A model generated the notes under the pieces. That model did no database searches, had not been told where the DNA came from, and saw only the letters and a program-made list of their open reading frames with translations. Made by a program: the position numbers and the translations under genes. 64,000 nt of DNA from positions 1,922,001 to 1,986,000 of the forward strand of contig JANCRA010000032.1 of NCBI GenBank assembly GCA_024362935.1, in the 5' to 3' direction. This DNA comes from Setophaga petechia (Eukaryota; Chordata; Aves; Passeriformes; Parulidae). Positions 14,343 to 27,270 of this stretch are shown in pieces (position 1 is the stretch's first letter; each line of letters starts with the position of its first letter).

Positions 14343-17300
14343 AGGAACTATAATCAGTAGGGAACAGCAATTTGAAACAAAAATTATTGTAAACCAGAAA
14401 AACATTCAACTTGTGAAAATGACAATTTGTCTGCCATCAGGTATCTTTAAGATTCACAGTGTACTATGAAATAGCCTTCTCTTGAATTTTTCATTCTAAG
14501 GTAATCATTGTTTTTCTTCTCTAATAATTTCATACCTCTCCTATGGACTCTCTAATGCTAAGTTTTTGCTGGCCTTCTTTCTCCCCCTACTCCCTGGGTC
14601 CTGTGTATACACAGCAGGGCCTTATAGCCTCAAAATATTCTTTCTCTACCTGTCTTTGACACAACAGCTTTTGGAGCACTGGGCTTTGGAAGAATAAGGC
14701 CTCTCTAATATTCAATTTGTAGTAAATTATCAGCTAGTTTTGAAAATGCAAACTCCTACTTTCCAGTGTTTAAGTTCCATTTAGAAAATTTTGGGTTTAA
14801 TTTGATCCAGTTGTCATTTTCGTTGGGGAAATAACTTATCTGTGTGCTGAATGAACAGTGGCTGGTTTTATTGAAAACTAGAAGCCCAAGTGGGTTTTTT
14901 TGTTATTTTGGTGTTCCTTTTTTTTAATACCCTGAAGGCATCTAGTTAATTTCTGTTGTGACTGACTCTAGAACTCCTAATGAAAACCAGAAAAGAAAGA
15001 AGTTTTTGGGAGACACATAAACCTAATATTAGTTTGGAAGGAGTAAATATTTATCCAGGCAGAAGGAGATGACTTATTTAAAGACTGACCTAATTTATTA
15101 TTTAGGAAAACCACCTTTCTGTATCCACCCTGCAGCCAAGAATTGTCCTTTTTTTTTTTTTTTTTCTCTAGGGAATATTTTAGTTTAAGAAATGAGCCAC
15201 ACAGCCCAGAATATACTGGCAGGGGCAGTCTCCCAGAATGGAACTACTCATTAAACTAATTTATCCTCCTAACAGTGCATTCTGAGTGTGTTATGGTGCA
15301 TTAGGGACAAAGCTGGATCACTGAAAGGTCACAGCTCTCAAAGCCAGTAGGTGTAGTGGAAGTCACTGTGGTCAGGGTTGGGTTTGTACTAACAGTTTCA
15401 GAGATGCTTGTCCATGACAGACATCTTCCTTTAGCAGTTCTGTTCAACATCTCATTTCTGAGCTACGTGCCAAGTAAACCTCCAGAAAAATAACTCTCGG
15501 TGAATGTGGAGGGGTCAGGGAGGTTGTTTTTGTTTTCCTCGTGTCATACTTAACTAAGGTAAAATAATAGATGGGGCAGGGTATCATAAGCATGGTAGAG
15601 TTTCTTATTTGAGGCGGATTGTCTGGTTTTGTTTGTAGGGTTCTTTTTTAATCCTGTGCAGACTGGTAACAATAAAGAGCATTCCTTATTTGCTGGTACT
15701 AATTGAGGTGTTGGATAGTTTGTGGTCCTAGCTTAGTGAGCAGTGGACAGGCCACCATAATTACTGGAAACTGTGATGCTTTCTCAGCCAAAAGGGCTTG
15801 CACAGGCTGGAAGAAAGAATTGCCTGCCTCCAGCAGAAACATCCTCTGTGACAGAAAGCAGAGGACAGCAGTGTGGTTACACATCCTGTTCCAGTTTCAG
15901 CTGAGTGTTGCTGGTCTGGTTGCCCCCAGGACCCCCTTCCACTCCCTCAGCTGCTTAGTTTAGCTGCTCTTAAGGTTTCTTCCTAGCATAGTTGAGTCAA
16001 AATGATCCAGAAGAACTCCAGCACTTCTAATAATGGAATTATTTTTTGTTTCTAACTGACCTGACCTAAGAAGCAGCAGTTCCAGAAACTGAAGTGATGA
16101 TCAGTCACATCTTACAGGAAGGCAGTGGTGAGCTGTCTGTGGTGAGCTGCAGAGGGTAACCATTGAAGTTGCCCCAGCTGTACTCAGAGCAGGCAAAGCC
16201 CTGTACTTCTAAAGCAGCACAGTGCAAACATGAAGTAACACAAAGTTTCTATCAACATGTGTAGGTGTTGTGCTGCTTGGGCACAGTAGCAGTCCTGGTC
16301 TTGTAGTCCCAGTCTAATGGTTAATATTTGTGTATTTGCTGCCCAGATGCAGCAGATGGTCCTCTGAATGGATTTTCATTCTTTTGCTCTGTCTTTGCCT
16401 CTTTGTACCACACTTAAAATGCCTTCCCTCTTTCACTTGACAGCTCCAGTATTTGTAAGGTTATCACACCTCTGCAAATGATTCGAATGCACTGTGCAAC
16501 ATGCTGAGTTATTTTTTAATTTCCTAATAAAGATTTTGCCGTGTTTGTGTTCTCTGAACTCTGCCCAGATTCTCATCCCTTTCATTCCAGGGACTGCTGA
16601 GGTCCCTGGCAATATTTCAAACTGCAGAGCAGTCAGAGGAATAGAAATCCCTGCCATGATGGAATAATCTCTGTGTTTAGCTACAAATTTTGCTGACCTT
16701 CAAGTGCTGTGTTTAAAGGTAGCATTGCCGTCCACACCCTCATGCTGTGTGAGTGGGACTCGTGCTTTGGTGTGTTCTCGTGTGTGTCCTAACCCCAGTG
16801 TCACCTACACGTGTGACATAACCAGCGGATATCACAGCCCTCTTCCCCACACAGTCTGCAAGTCCATGCTTAGTTGTTTTATTTAGGAGCTTATTTAATT
16901 TCTTCTTCATGTGCCTGATTTTCAGAGGGTTTTCAGGAGAGCAGTTGCATCTTTCTGCAAGCACTGAATTAAGAACCTCTTTCTGAAATGAGAGAGTTGA
17001 AATGAAGGAGCTGTCTTAACACCAGACTCAATACAGCCTAGTGCCAATAAAACCATCAGTTTAATTTAACATGGCTATGCCTGTGTAATAAAGCAGATAG
17101 AAGATAACTTACCTCAGTAGGTCCTGTACTTCGTATTTGATAGGTCTGGTTTACCATGATGCATGCACTGTCTACAGATCATTAGCTTTAATGGTGACTA
17201 AAACTGGAGTTAGCAAGCATTCCTCTCTGACTCTCTTTTTCTACTGCATATGCTGTCGTTTATTATTAACCTGTGTCAACAGCCCTTACAGTAATTTATA

Positions 17301-18189
17301 AGCCATATTACACTGCTCTTTACACCTGATACTATTAAAAGTAACATTTTCAGAAAGCTTTTTTGAAGTACTATATTGATGACAGCACTTAGTCAGACTT
17401 TTATGTCTTGTCTTTTCTTTTTGTACATTAAAGATTTTGGAAATGCAATCACATTTAGAATTACGCCCTTGTAGGTGTTTTTCTGCAGTTGTTTAATGCC
17501 AGAAAGGTCAGCCAAAAATCTGCAGTTGTCGTCAATGAGAATTTTGACATGAAACTCTTTGAGAAGTCTGTGATTCTTTTGATGCTGTTATTCATTCTGA
17601 CATTTAATGTATTTCATGTGTTATACTATCACCCTAAAAATATGATTGCAAGTTTTGAAACTCATAGTCTTTTTTTAAACTAAAAAAACCCCAACCAAAC
17701 CCAAGAAGATATTGAGTGTATCTGTATACTCTATTACTGGTAACAAAATCTAGACTCACATGTCTCATAATGCCACTTCAGTTAACAGATGTCATTTTGA
17801 CCGCCATAATAGTTCACATCTTTACATAAACTCCAGTTTCTCAGAGACTGCAAAAAATTTTTTTTAGTTAAAAATCGGCCAGACACTAAAAAATAATAAT
17901 CAGTACAATACAATCAGTAGTTTTATTCACAGGGATTTATTAGTATAGCAAAGGACATACATGGTAACTTTGCTGAGTCATCTACTTTAGGCACAGAGTT
18001 GAATGAGGTGTGTTAACAGTTAAATAGTCTGTAAACAGTCTGTAGCCAATTATATCTGTTCTCATTTTTCCACTAAGCTATTTTAAAAAAATAGCATATG
18101 ATTCTTCTTGAAGAAAGGATTGAATATCTGTGTATAAATAGGAGCCATAGGTTTTTAGTGTAAAGAAATCAGAGAATTTATATTTACTT

Positions 18190-18294
18190 CCATAGATTTT
18201 AGGCATTAAACTTCTGTGATCTCGCTTGAGTTAAATTATTTCCTTAATGTTCCTTCTTCTATGTTTTCAAGTGGCCATAGATTGTAGGCATTAA
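18190..18294 (+). repeat. 65-bp insertion flanked by 20-bp direct repeats (likely target-site duplication)
   Basis: The flanking repeats at 18190-18209 and 18275-18294 match at 19 of 20 positions (ccatagatt, then T or G, then taggcattaa). Between them lie 65 bases. With a few bases of each flank, 18208-18277 is also found at 20299-20368 with one mismatch in 70. The second copy lacks flanking direct repeats, so it looks like the source. There is no poly-A tail and no transposon terminus. This fits a small templated or RNA-derived insertion, inferred from structure only. Confidence 0.75.
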
Positions 18295-19427
18295 TATTGA
18301 ACTTTGGCTAATTTCTTAGATTTGGTCAAAATAATTGATTAACCTCAGAGGAACACCTTGTATTTTCTGAGCTATATGCAATAGGTTTTGTTAGACTAGG
18401 AATAATAAATCTAGTAATGCTTAGGGATGGTATTCCATCCTCTATTGAGATACAGACATTCTGTCTATCAGGGAGCCTTTAAGACAAGTTTCCATTAAAA
18501 GCAAAATGACAGCAAGATCATTAAAATGTCCTAGGGTTTTTTGGATAGGGAGATCGGCCACCTGAGGAGAATATACAAACCTACTTATGCAGATTTGTTT
18601 AAAGTGAGATCACGTGATTTTAAAATAGTTTGTTCCAGTGTTTTATGATCTGGCAACTTTGATTATTTTCTACTATTTCATATGTTTCTTGGTTTTAGAA
18701 AACAAGGTGTCATCTTTGTTCATTTTCTCTGTATTTCAGATGATGATGATTTTAGCCTTGTGCCAAACATAACTTATTTTGGTTTAGGCTAAGCAGTCAG
18801 TTCTAAGCACAGCCTGTCACTACTTTGACACTTCTGGAGCTGGTATATGCTGGAGTTTGGCTAAGGATCTCTCAGTTTTAGTGCTTTACTGGACAGATTC
18901 ATAGTCTGTGATAAACATAAGACTGCCAGAGTCCCACACCCATATTTAAAACCTTTCATTTTTAGCAGTTGAAGCACATGCCAGCTCAAATAAATTATCA
19001 AAATACAAATAGGTTTTGCAGTCCAGTCTGGAATTGTGTGGCCTGAAATGTCTTGTAATGTTTTGCTGAGGATTTACTGAGTCCAGCCTAAGTGCCAGGC
19101 ACCTGAGTCCAGCTAAATACTGGGCAACTTTCTGGGTCAGCTGATAGAGCTCTGCTGAGCTCAGCACCAAAGTCTGAGGTGGTTAAGGTGAGTAAAGAAC
19201 ATTATTAACACTGCAAGGTTAAATAATTTGAGACTTTGTAACTCAAAGATAGCTATCAATATGTGCATGTGAAAAGAAAAAATATTTTCACAGAAAAATG
19301 GGATCCTGTTGGATTCGTGCTTTCCCATATGCTGCCATGATTTACTTGTGTCTCTGTTAGGATTGAAAGAAACCCAGAGACTACTGTATCTGGGCTGACC
19401 AGCTAGAATGATACAGCCTCATCTTGG

Positions 19428-19485
19428 TTTTGATTGCTGGACTTCTTTACATAAAATTTTGATTGCTGGATTTCTTTACATAAAA
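19428..19485. repeat. 29-bp tandem duplication, two units
   Basis: Units 19428-19456 and 19457-19485 read ttttgattgctgga, then c or t, and share ttctttacataaaa; they differ at one position. The high identity suggests a recent replication-slippage event. Confidence 0.92.
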
Positions 19486-20298
19486 TAAGAAAGAATCTAC
19501 TGATAAACAATATTATTTTAAAATCCCAAACTGTGGGTTATATCATTTTACCTCTATCCTTTGGTAAGACTTTTTAGTCTCATCAGCCTCGGTTTCCAGA
19601 TTGGTTAAAAATACATTCAAATTCATTCTAAATCAAAGCAGGAAAAATGTATCTATAAATTTTCTGTAATGTTTCCCAATTGAACTGATGTGGAAGTAAA
19701 GTGTGATTGAAAACTAAGTATAATAGGATTTATTGTATATATTGGGCACACGATTATTCCTGTTTCCTTTACTTTTATATATCATTAAACTTACAGAACT
19801 AAAGATGCTTTACCAAGTGAACTAAGGCTGGCTGTGAAAGACACAAATAGAGAAATCTCTTTTAACTTCTTGTTTTTCTTGGGAGTAACTAAACAAGTCT
19901 CTTCGCTCCAAGGTGGATCTTTGCACATTTAGTAAAGTACGTTTTGCTTTAGCCTCTCTCTGAAAACTAATATGCCATCTATATGAAACGAATGGGAATA
20001 GTCCATTGGGATTATCTTTAATATCTCCTGTTGGCTTGGATGAAAGTCACCTCAAAAGTGCAGCCCTTACTATATATTCAGCATGTCTCCAAAGACCATT
20101 GTGGCCCACAAACTGCTCAGGTCTCAAAACTAACAGCAGATCCAGAAGACAGAGCTGCATAGTACTGCCCTGTTTTGCAGGTTAAGCAATAAAGCTCAGA
20201 AGTCCCCAGCAAAAGTAAAGACACAGAGATAATCTTTTATTACTAACCAGCATTAGTTTCTCCCCACTTTCAAACTGGACTGAATTTTTCCTAAAGCG

Positions 20299-20368
20299 AA
20301 ACTTCTGTGATCTCGCTTGAGTTAAATTATTTCCTTGATGTTCCTTCTTCTATGTTTTCAAGTGGCCA
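20299..20368 (+). repeat. Donor-like second copy of the 70-bp repeat
   Basis: It is identical to 18208-18277 except for one a-to-g difference (20337 compared with 18246). The flanks differ completely from those of the first copy and no target-site duplication is visible. A 20-base piece of the same repeat (ttccttcttctatgttttca) also occurs at 28528-28547. Confidence 0.85.
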
Positions 20369-21735
20369 GTAGTTCCCTTTCTCTGCTTTTAACCTTCTGT
20401 ACACTTTCCTCCATGTATATCTCACACTTTCCTCTTCTATGTGTTTCTCATGTACCTCTTCTCAATTCTCATACACTTCTCATTTCTCTGTTCCCTTCTA
20501 GCAGACTCTTCCATTGTCTGTCTCTTCATCGATGTCTGACGTGTAAATCAGAGTTCTCCTAGAAAGATATCGATCTATCCTGGGAGGGATCTGCTTCTTG
20601 ATGCAAAGATGGTAAGAAAGGGGAGAAATTCTTCATTCTTCCTAGTCAAGGGCTAAGGATTAGAAGGATTAGAAGCCCTCTTTTAGTCTGAATTGTAAAG
20701 TAGTTGCATTCTAACTGCTAGTTTGATTCCACAGGTACCTTTCCCAAATGTACCTTCGTTGCACAAAGTATCAAATGGAGTTTCTTGCAGGTCTCTCATT
20801 TGGTGCTGTTTCAGACTAACTCTGTATTACAAACAATGGTCTGGTCTGCAGTGGGTTGCCAGCTGCAGTGGAGCAGCTTATGGGCAGTAGCACAGGCTGT
20901 AAAACCTGTTTGCTAGAGAATGGCTCCTTTTCTAGTGGTTCATTTGATAGCGTCCAGAATCTAAATATTCCTGTCATTAATATGTTCTAACAAAAACTGT
21001 ATTTTAGAAATTAATATGTATGCATCAAGCCCTTTAACCTTTTCAGAACTCAGCGGTTTGCTTTTGTTTTTAGAATTTATCAGGTTGGATTTTTGGAAGG
21101 GATTCTCTGTAGTCACAGGAGGTAGTTGGAGATGCCCACAGCATTTTCCACCCAGATTAAGATCATGTCACTATTTCTGCTGTGTCTTGTTTGAAAAGAT
21201 GAAGGAAAATTATGCTCTGTATGTAGAGTTCTCAAACAAGATTTTGAGCCAACAGCAATTTTTTTTTACTCATCTTAAACAAAAAATGACTAAAGATTCT
21301 TTTGAATGCTTTGGAAAACATTCTACTTATTTTTATGCAGAATAAATTACTATTAAGTCTAAAAATGTCTAGGAAAAATGCTTGTTTTGATTACATTAAA
21401 AAAATTAGATAGCTTAACCCTGAAGAATTTATACATCTTTCTCATACCACACTCTTGCTCTGATGTCATAGCTTGTATGTAAGTCGGGTTTCTGAAAGTG
21501 CCAGAGGTGTATGGTTTTTGTCTCTGTAGACAGACCAAGCTGTAGGCAGCACACAAGCCAGTAGCATGCTGACAGAGTGACCTGATGTATTTTGGAACAT
21601 GTCTAGACTGGATTTCTGTCCTGGTGGCAGAAGTAACTCTTGACATATGTTTACAAAAGAAATGGATTGTGTCAAGGGTAGTCGGGAAAGCATTTAGAGA
21701 ATTTGTGCTGTGCATTTACAAAGCAGCTTGGTCTG

Positions 21736-21767
21736 AATTTTTCATCTGTGCCTACAGATGAAAAATT
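21736..21767. repeat. Perfect 14-bp inverted repeat with 4-base loop
   Basis: Arms 21736-21749 (aatttttcatctgt) and 21754-21767 (acagatgaaaaatt) are exact reverse complements around gcct. It is too short for a microRNA precursor and has no recognisable terminator context. Confidence 0.9.
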
Positions 21768-24700
21768 ACTTTCCTCTGATGAGTAAGATCCATGTCACAA
21801 GGGGATTGTAACCATGACTTTCAGTTTTAGGAATTTTACAAGCTGGGGTGTCTTCTTTACAAAGGCTTCTCCTCAGCTGACCTCACAGATATGGGGCTAA
21901 GTGCAATCCACTTAATGTCTGGAAAAATGTTTTATCCACTAGAGGAGTCCTAAAAAAAGATACGTAATCAATCAGGAGGTACTAGCAAGAAAGATCACTG
22001 TCTACAGAGATATAGCAATCACTAGATAAGGAGGAGGAAGGTGTTTTGGAGAGAGGATTTAGCACTCAACTGGATGTAGCAATGAGGAGCCAGAGTGTTC
22101 AAAACCATTAATTGCTGCAGATGAAGAGGGAACATGTAGCAAAACAATTGTGGAAAAAGGATGGAGAAAAAACTGGAAGTGAATGTCTTGATAAGAGTTT
22201 GCTTAAGGGAGAGAAAGAAAGGAAGACATTTAAGGTGTGGGGTTTTTTAGGATGAGGTTAGGAGTGAAAAAGAACCCTCAGTTACAGCTTTGCGTAACAG
22301 AGTTGAAAATGGTCATGTGCCAGCTCTAAAAAGCTGAGATTAAAATATTTTCATTTCTTTTGAATTTCTTTCAGACTTGTGGGGAAGGGTTCTGGGTAAA
22401 ATTTGCTTTCATTAGATCCACAACTTTTATCTGCAGGACTAGACTGCTTTAATTTGGAATACCCTATTATGAGATAGATTGAAGTTGTTCAAAACTCTCA
22501 CCTTTAAACTAGCTTCTGGTTAGAGGTTGTGACACAAACGTTTTGGTTTGTATCTGCCAGGCTGCTTAGTACTGTTTTTTTCTGTCTATGAACAGGATGG
22601 CTGCCACTTGCTGAGGTGCTTCAGATCTCTGGAGCTCTTTTAGCACCTCTTTTAGGCTGCTTGTTCCCCTTCCATGATTCAAACCCTTTGAATAAATATT
22701 CTCTTTGAAATTGCTTGCTCTAAGCTCAGTTTCTGGATGTTACAAAAACTAGTCACTTTCTTCTTCTGGATACAAAAAAGACCTTGAATTTTATTTTTTT
22801 TCCTAGCATATTGAATTTCAGTGTTTTATCATTTTTCCTGCAAGGAAGGTATGAATGTGAACTACAGAGAAGTTGTCATTATGGAGTTTGGCCAGAAAGA
22901 GTTTCTGCCTGAGTTTAGACATCTGTTTAGATATGTTTCTGAATTTGAGCCAAGATTTGTAGCCTGGTTTTGGAGTTCAGTGAACAATACGTGAAAATCA
23001 TGCATGGAAATTGGTTTTTTTAAAATGTTTTTCTAAATATGAGAACAATATTTGCCAACAAATTAATTCAGTCATTTTCAAGAAAGACTGAGCTTGATGA
23101 AGTAATCTTTCATGTAAAAAGAAACAAAGGACAGTATCTATTCCTAATAGTTGACCTGCTTAGATTTTAAATTCTTCAAAATTAATAAAAAAAGAGTTCC
23201 TGTGAAACAGTGTTTACAGATGACACTATTTCTTTGTAATAGGGCAATAGTGAAGAAGACTATATTAACAAGCTTTTTGTTTAAATATGTACAAATCTGT
23301 CAACTAACAAGCTCTTGAAAATATCTGGGTTATAGCTGACAGTGATTTTGTAGAAGTGTGGATAATTGCTGTGGGAATTATTATGGTAACATACATTTCA
23401 TTTTGAAAATGTATTGTCTGATAAAGTGATGGGAACAGGCTATCAAAATTTGTACTGATGGTGTGTTGTCCTTTATAAATTAGCTTTTTTATTCGTGATA
23501 GTTCAGTAGTTGTGGACAAGTGGAAAAGATGACGTGCTTCCCTGCAGAACTCTATAATTACAAGGTCTCTGAAGAACTGTGTTAATAGGTTGAGATGTGC
23601 TGTCTGTGTGAGCTGACTGTATCTCATAATGCCATTGGAATTATGAGCTAGATAATTCATAGTCATTTCGATTGTAAATCAGTGGGACAGGAAAGGACTA
23701 CATTTCTCTCTGTGAAAACATTATTGTGAAAAGTATTATTCTAGCTTAGTATTTAATATTCAACTATACTCATTGACTGGCTATGTTTGGAATATTAATA
23801 AGATGAAGACCCTCATCCTTAATTCAGAGGAAACAGCAGGTAGTGTGAAAACAGTCAAGTTGGCATTAAAAGCTTTAAATGAATTTTTATCCTGATTTTT
23901 TTTAATGTAGATAACTGCAGTATCAGTCTAGTTTTCAATCTGAGCTACTCAAATGTTACTAAAGGCAACCTACATTTCCTTTAAATAGTAGGATTTTACA
24001 TTTCCTAATTCTCACTTCTTTAATATCTCTATTATTTACTTTCACCAAGAATTTTGAATATAAAATTTGCATCTCTAGGCATACTTGTTTTGACTCAAAC
24101 CTTCAAAGATTCATATCACTGCATATGATTTGCATGGAGTTTGGTCTTCTAATTCTTCTTTGATGGAAGTGAGGAACATTTTTATATTCTGTGAATTTCT
24201 GTAAGATGGCCTTATATAAGGCTGTATTCAAATTGCATTAGGACTTAGAGCATAGCAAATCGAGGCTTACACACACCCAGATTTCAATCTAACGTAGGAT
24301 CCAACCCAGTCTGTGTACTCAGGCAGGACTGTTGGGAAGTGCTCCCAGGACCCAGTTTAGATGAGATTTTAATGATCGTCATTCAGAAAGCATTTTGGGA
24401 AATACGTCATTATTATTTTATACCAGAATTTTAGAGATTTTCATATTTTAAATTTTGTTTTGAGAACAATATGCTAATTAAATGTGTCTTAGTACTAAGA
24501 TAGAGCCTGAGGCTGTTTGCTTTTCCTTGCATTTGTATTCTTGTCTTGTTGGGGCAAGTAGTGATCCAGAAATGTAAAGACAGACTGTATAACCTATGAG
24601 AGCAGCTGAACACAGAAAAATTGGCCAGATACAGCCTCAGATAAGTCACTACATTTAAAACTTCAACTGTGCTTCTCAGATCAGCCTGAAGTACAAGTTA

Positions 24701-24856
24701 AGGCTTATTCTCTACCAGCTACATGGACAAATTAGGATTCTTCTGAGTTGCAGTGCCTTTTACTGCTCCTTCCCTCTTGCAAATGTTCTGATGCTGGAGA
24801 TGTTTCTGCTTCATATTAGGGGGTCACAGTGTTTGTGCATCAGATCAGGGATTCAT

Positions 24857-25320
24857 CATAGAATCATGGAGGTTGGAAAAGACCTCTAAGATTGTTGAGT
24901 CCAACTGCAGCACTGCCAGGTCCATCACTAAACCATGTCCCCAAGTGCTACATCTGCGTGTCTTAAATACCTCCAGGGGTGGTGACTCCACACTTCCCTG
25001 AGCAGCCTGTTCCAATGCCTAACCACCCTTTAACTGAACCAATCTTATTGAACTGCTAACCTAAGACTTCCCTGGCACAGCTTGAGGCCATTTCCTCTTG
25101 TCCTGTCTCTGGCTGCCTGGGAGAAGAGGACAACCCCCACCTGGCTACAACCTCCTTTCAGGAGAGGGCCTAATTCCCTCTGAGCCTTGTTTTCTTGAGA
25201 CTCAACAACCCCAGCTCTCTCAGCCTCCTCTCATGCTACCTGTGCTTCAGAGCCCTCACCAGGTCCACTGCACTTCTCTGGAGACACTCCAGCACCTCAG
25301 TGTCTTTCTTCTCACACAGT
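24857..25320 (-). mobile_element. CR1 LINE 3'-end fragment, antisense orientation
   Basis: Read on the plus strand it starts catagaatcatggaggttgg, the reverse complement of a CR1 3' end. It continues with typical antisense CR1 wording: aagacctctaagattgttgag, cctccaggg...ggtgactcca, gcagcctgttccaatgcc, cttgaggccatttcctcttg, acaaccccagctctctcag and cactccagcacctcagtgtc. Similarity fades near 25320. The element is about 460 bp and 5'-truncated. Plus-strand frames inside (for example 25098-25322) are antisense shadows. Confidence 0.93.
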
Positions 25321-26444
25321 GACTTCATAGAGCTAAATGTAAAATGTCAGGCAGCTCTCTGGCTACCAGTGCAAGCCCTAGTGAGAGCACTGCAGGAACC
25401 TGCTGCCTCTTCTGTGTTTGGTTCAGTCAGCGTGTCAGAGATGTCTCTTCCGAGAACTCTCATAGCTCTTGTATGTAAGAAACTGCATGGAAAAATAGCA
25501 GTAAAGAAGAGACAGTAGTAGTAAATAATAAAAAAAATAAAGCTTTCAAAGAAAGATCTTCATGCTCGTTTTTCAGGTCCTTAGCCATCTGTTCCATTCC
25601 TCCAGATTAGGAAGAGACTTCTGAGAACTTGGTTACCACAGACTTGTTGCCCTCCTTTCTGCTGAGCCGCAGCCAGTTAGGAGGGCATGATGAGGCAAGA
25701 GCAGTGGCTCACAAGTGAAGTTTTATCTCACCCCACTGGGAATTCATCTCAGGGCATAGGACAGCCAGTCATACCAGTGGCAGAGTTCTAAAAGTGGCAT
25801 GCAGCATCTGATCAACAAAAGTTTGCCAGATGCTATTGTGATACACATTTTGGCTGACTTCTGACTATTCTGAGGCCTCTTCCATTTGCAAGTTGGCATT
25901 CAAGGTAAGGTCAATGTTTGCCTAAAAATCCTGCCAAACCTTTCCTCCATCACTGTTAGAAGCACACAGAAGTGTCCTAGTTTGCTTTGCTTGATAACCA
26001 AGGCATGCACAATGGCCAGGTTAAGCTGCTCCTTTTGTTGTACCTGCCTGGGGGTGTTTGGTGCAGGCCTCTAACTGAAGGGATGTGGAGATAGACCACA
26101 ATTTTATCCAGGATAGCACCTTAAATTTCCCTTTGTACTCCTTGTTGCCAACATAAGTGTGCCTGAGTTTGAGGTTTTCCTGTTTATTCAGTCTCCATTG
26201 AATGCACATCCTCATTGGATGGAAAGGAATTCCTTAGTAACCTGCAGTTAAATATAATTCATATGAATTAAGAAATACATGCACCATCGATACATGCTTC
26301 CAATATCCTTGAAAATCAGTAACCCACATATTACATCTTTCTGCTATGAGTCTCACCTTACAGCAGAAAAAACTGTTCTGCAAATATATAGTAGCATCCA
26401 GATTTTTCTTCTGCAAGATTCATCCAATAATATTACAGCCAAGT
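25321..26444. other. Non-coding stretch, no gene seen
   Basis: Unremarkable sequence between a CR1 fragment and the pyrimidine microsatellite. There are short unrelated open frames only, and nothing recognised. Confidence 0.55.

Positions 26445-27270
<826 letters not shown>

Larger units (their letters stand above)
14343..24856. other. Non-coding stretch with small local duplications
   Basis: No coding exon is recognised. It contains a 70-bp near-identical repeat pair (18208-18277 and 20299-20368), a 29-bp tandem duplication (19428-19485), a perfect 14-bp hairpin (21736-21767), a T-run at about 15149-15165 and a pyrimidine-rich patch at about 20370-20530. The palindrome TCACGTGA occurs at 18610-18617. 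Confidence 0.6.

Noticed and set aside
23836..23850. Possible end of the missing upstream ATP10D exon (aacagcag then gtagtg)
   Set aside because: The reading frame that would give the required phase is interrupted and the peptide does not match the TM2-side sequence.
25098..25518. Plus-strand frames of 74 and 107 codons
   Set aside because: Mostly antisense to a CR1 fragment; amino-acid sequence is not recognisable as a protein family.
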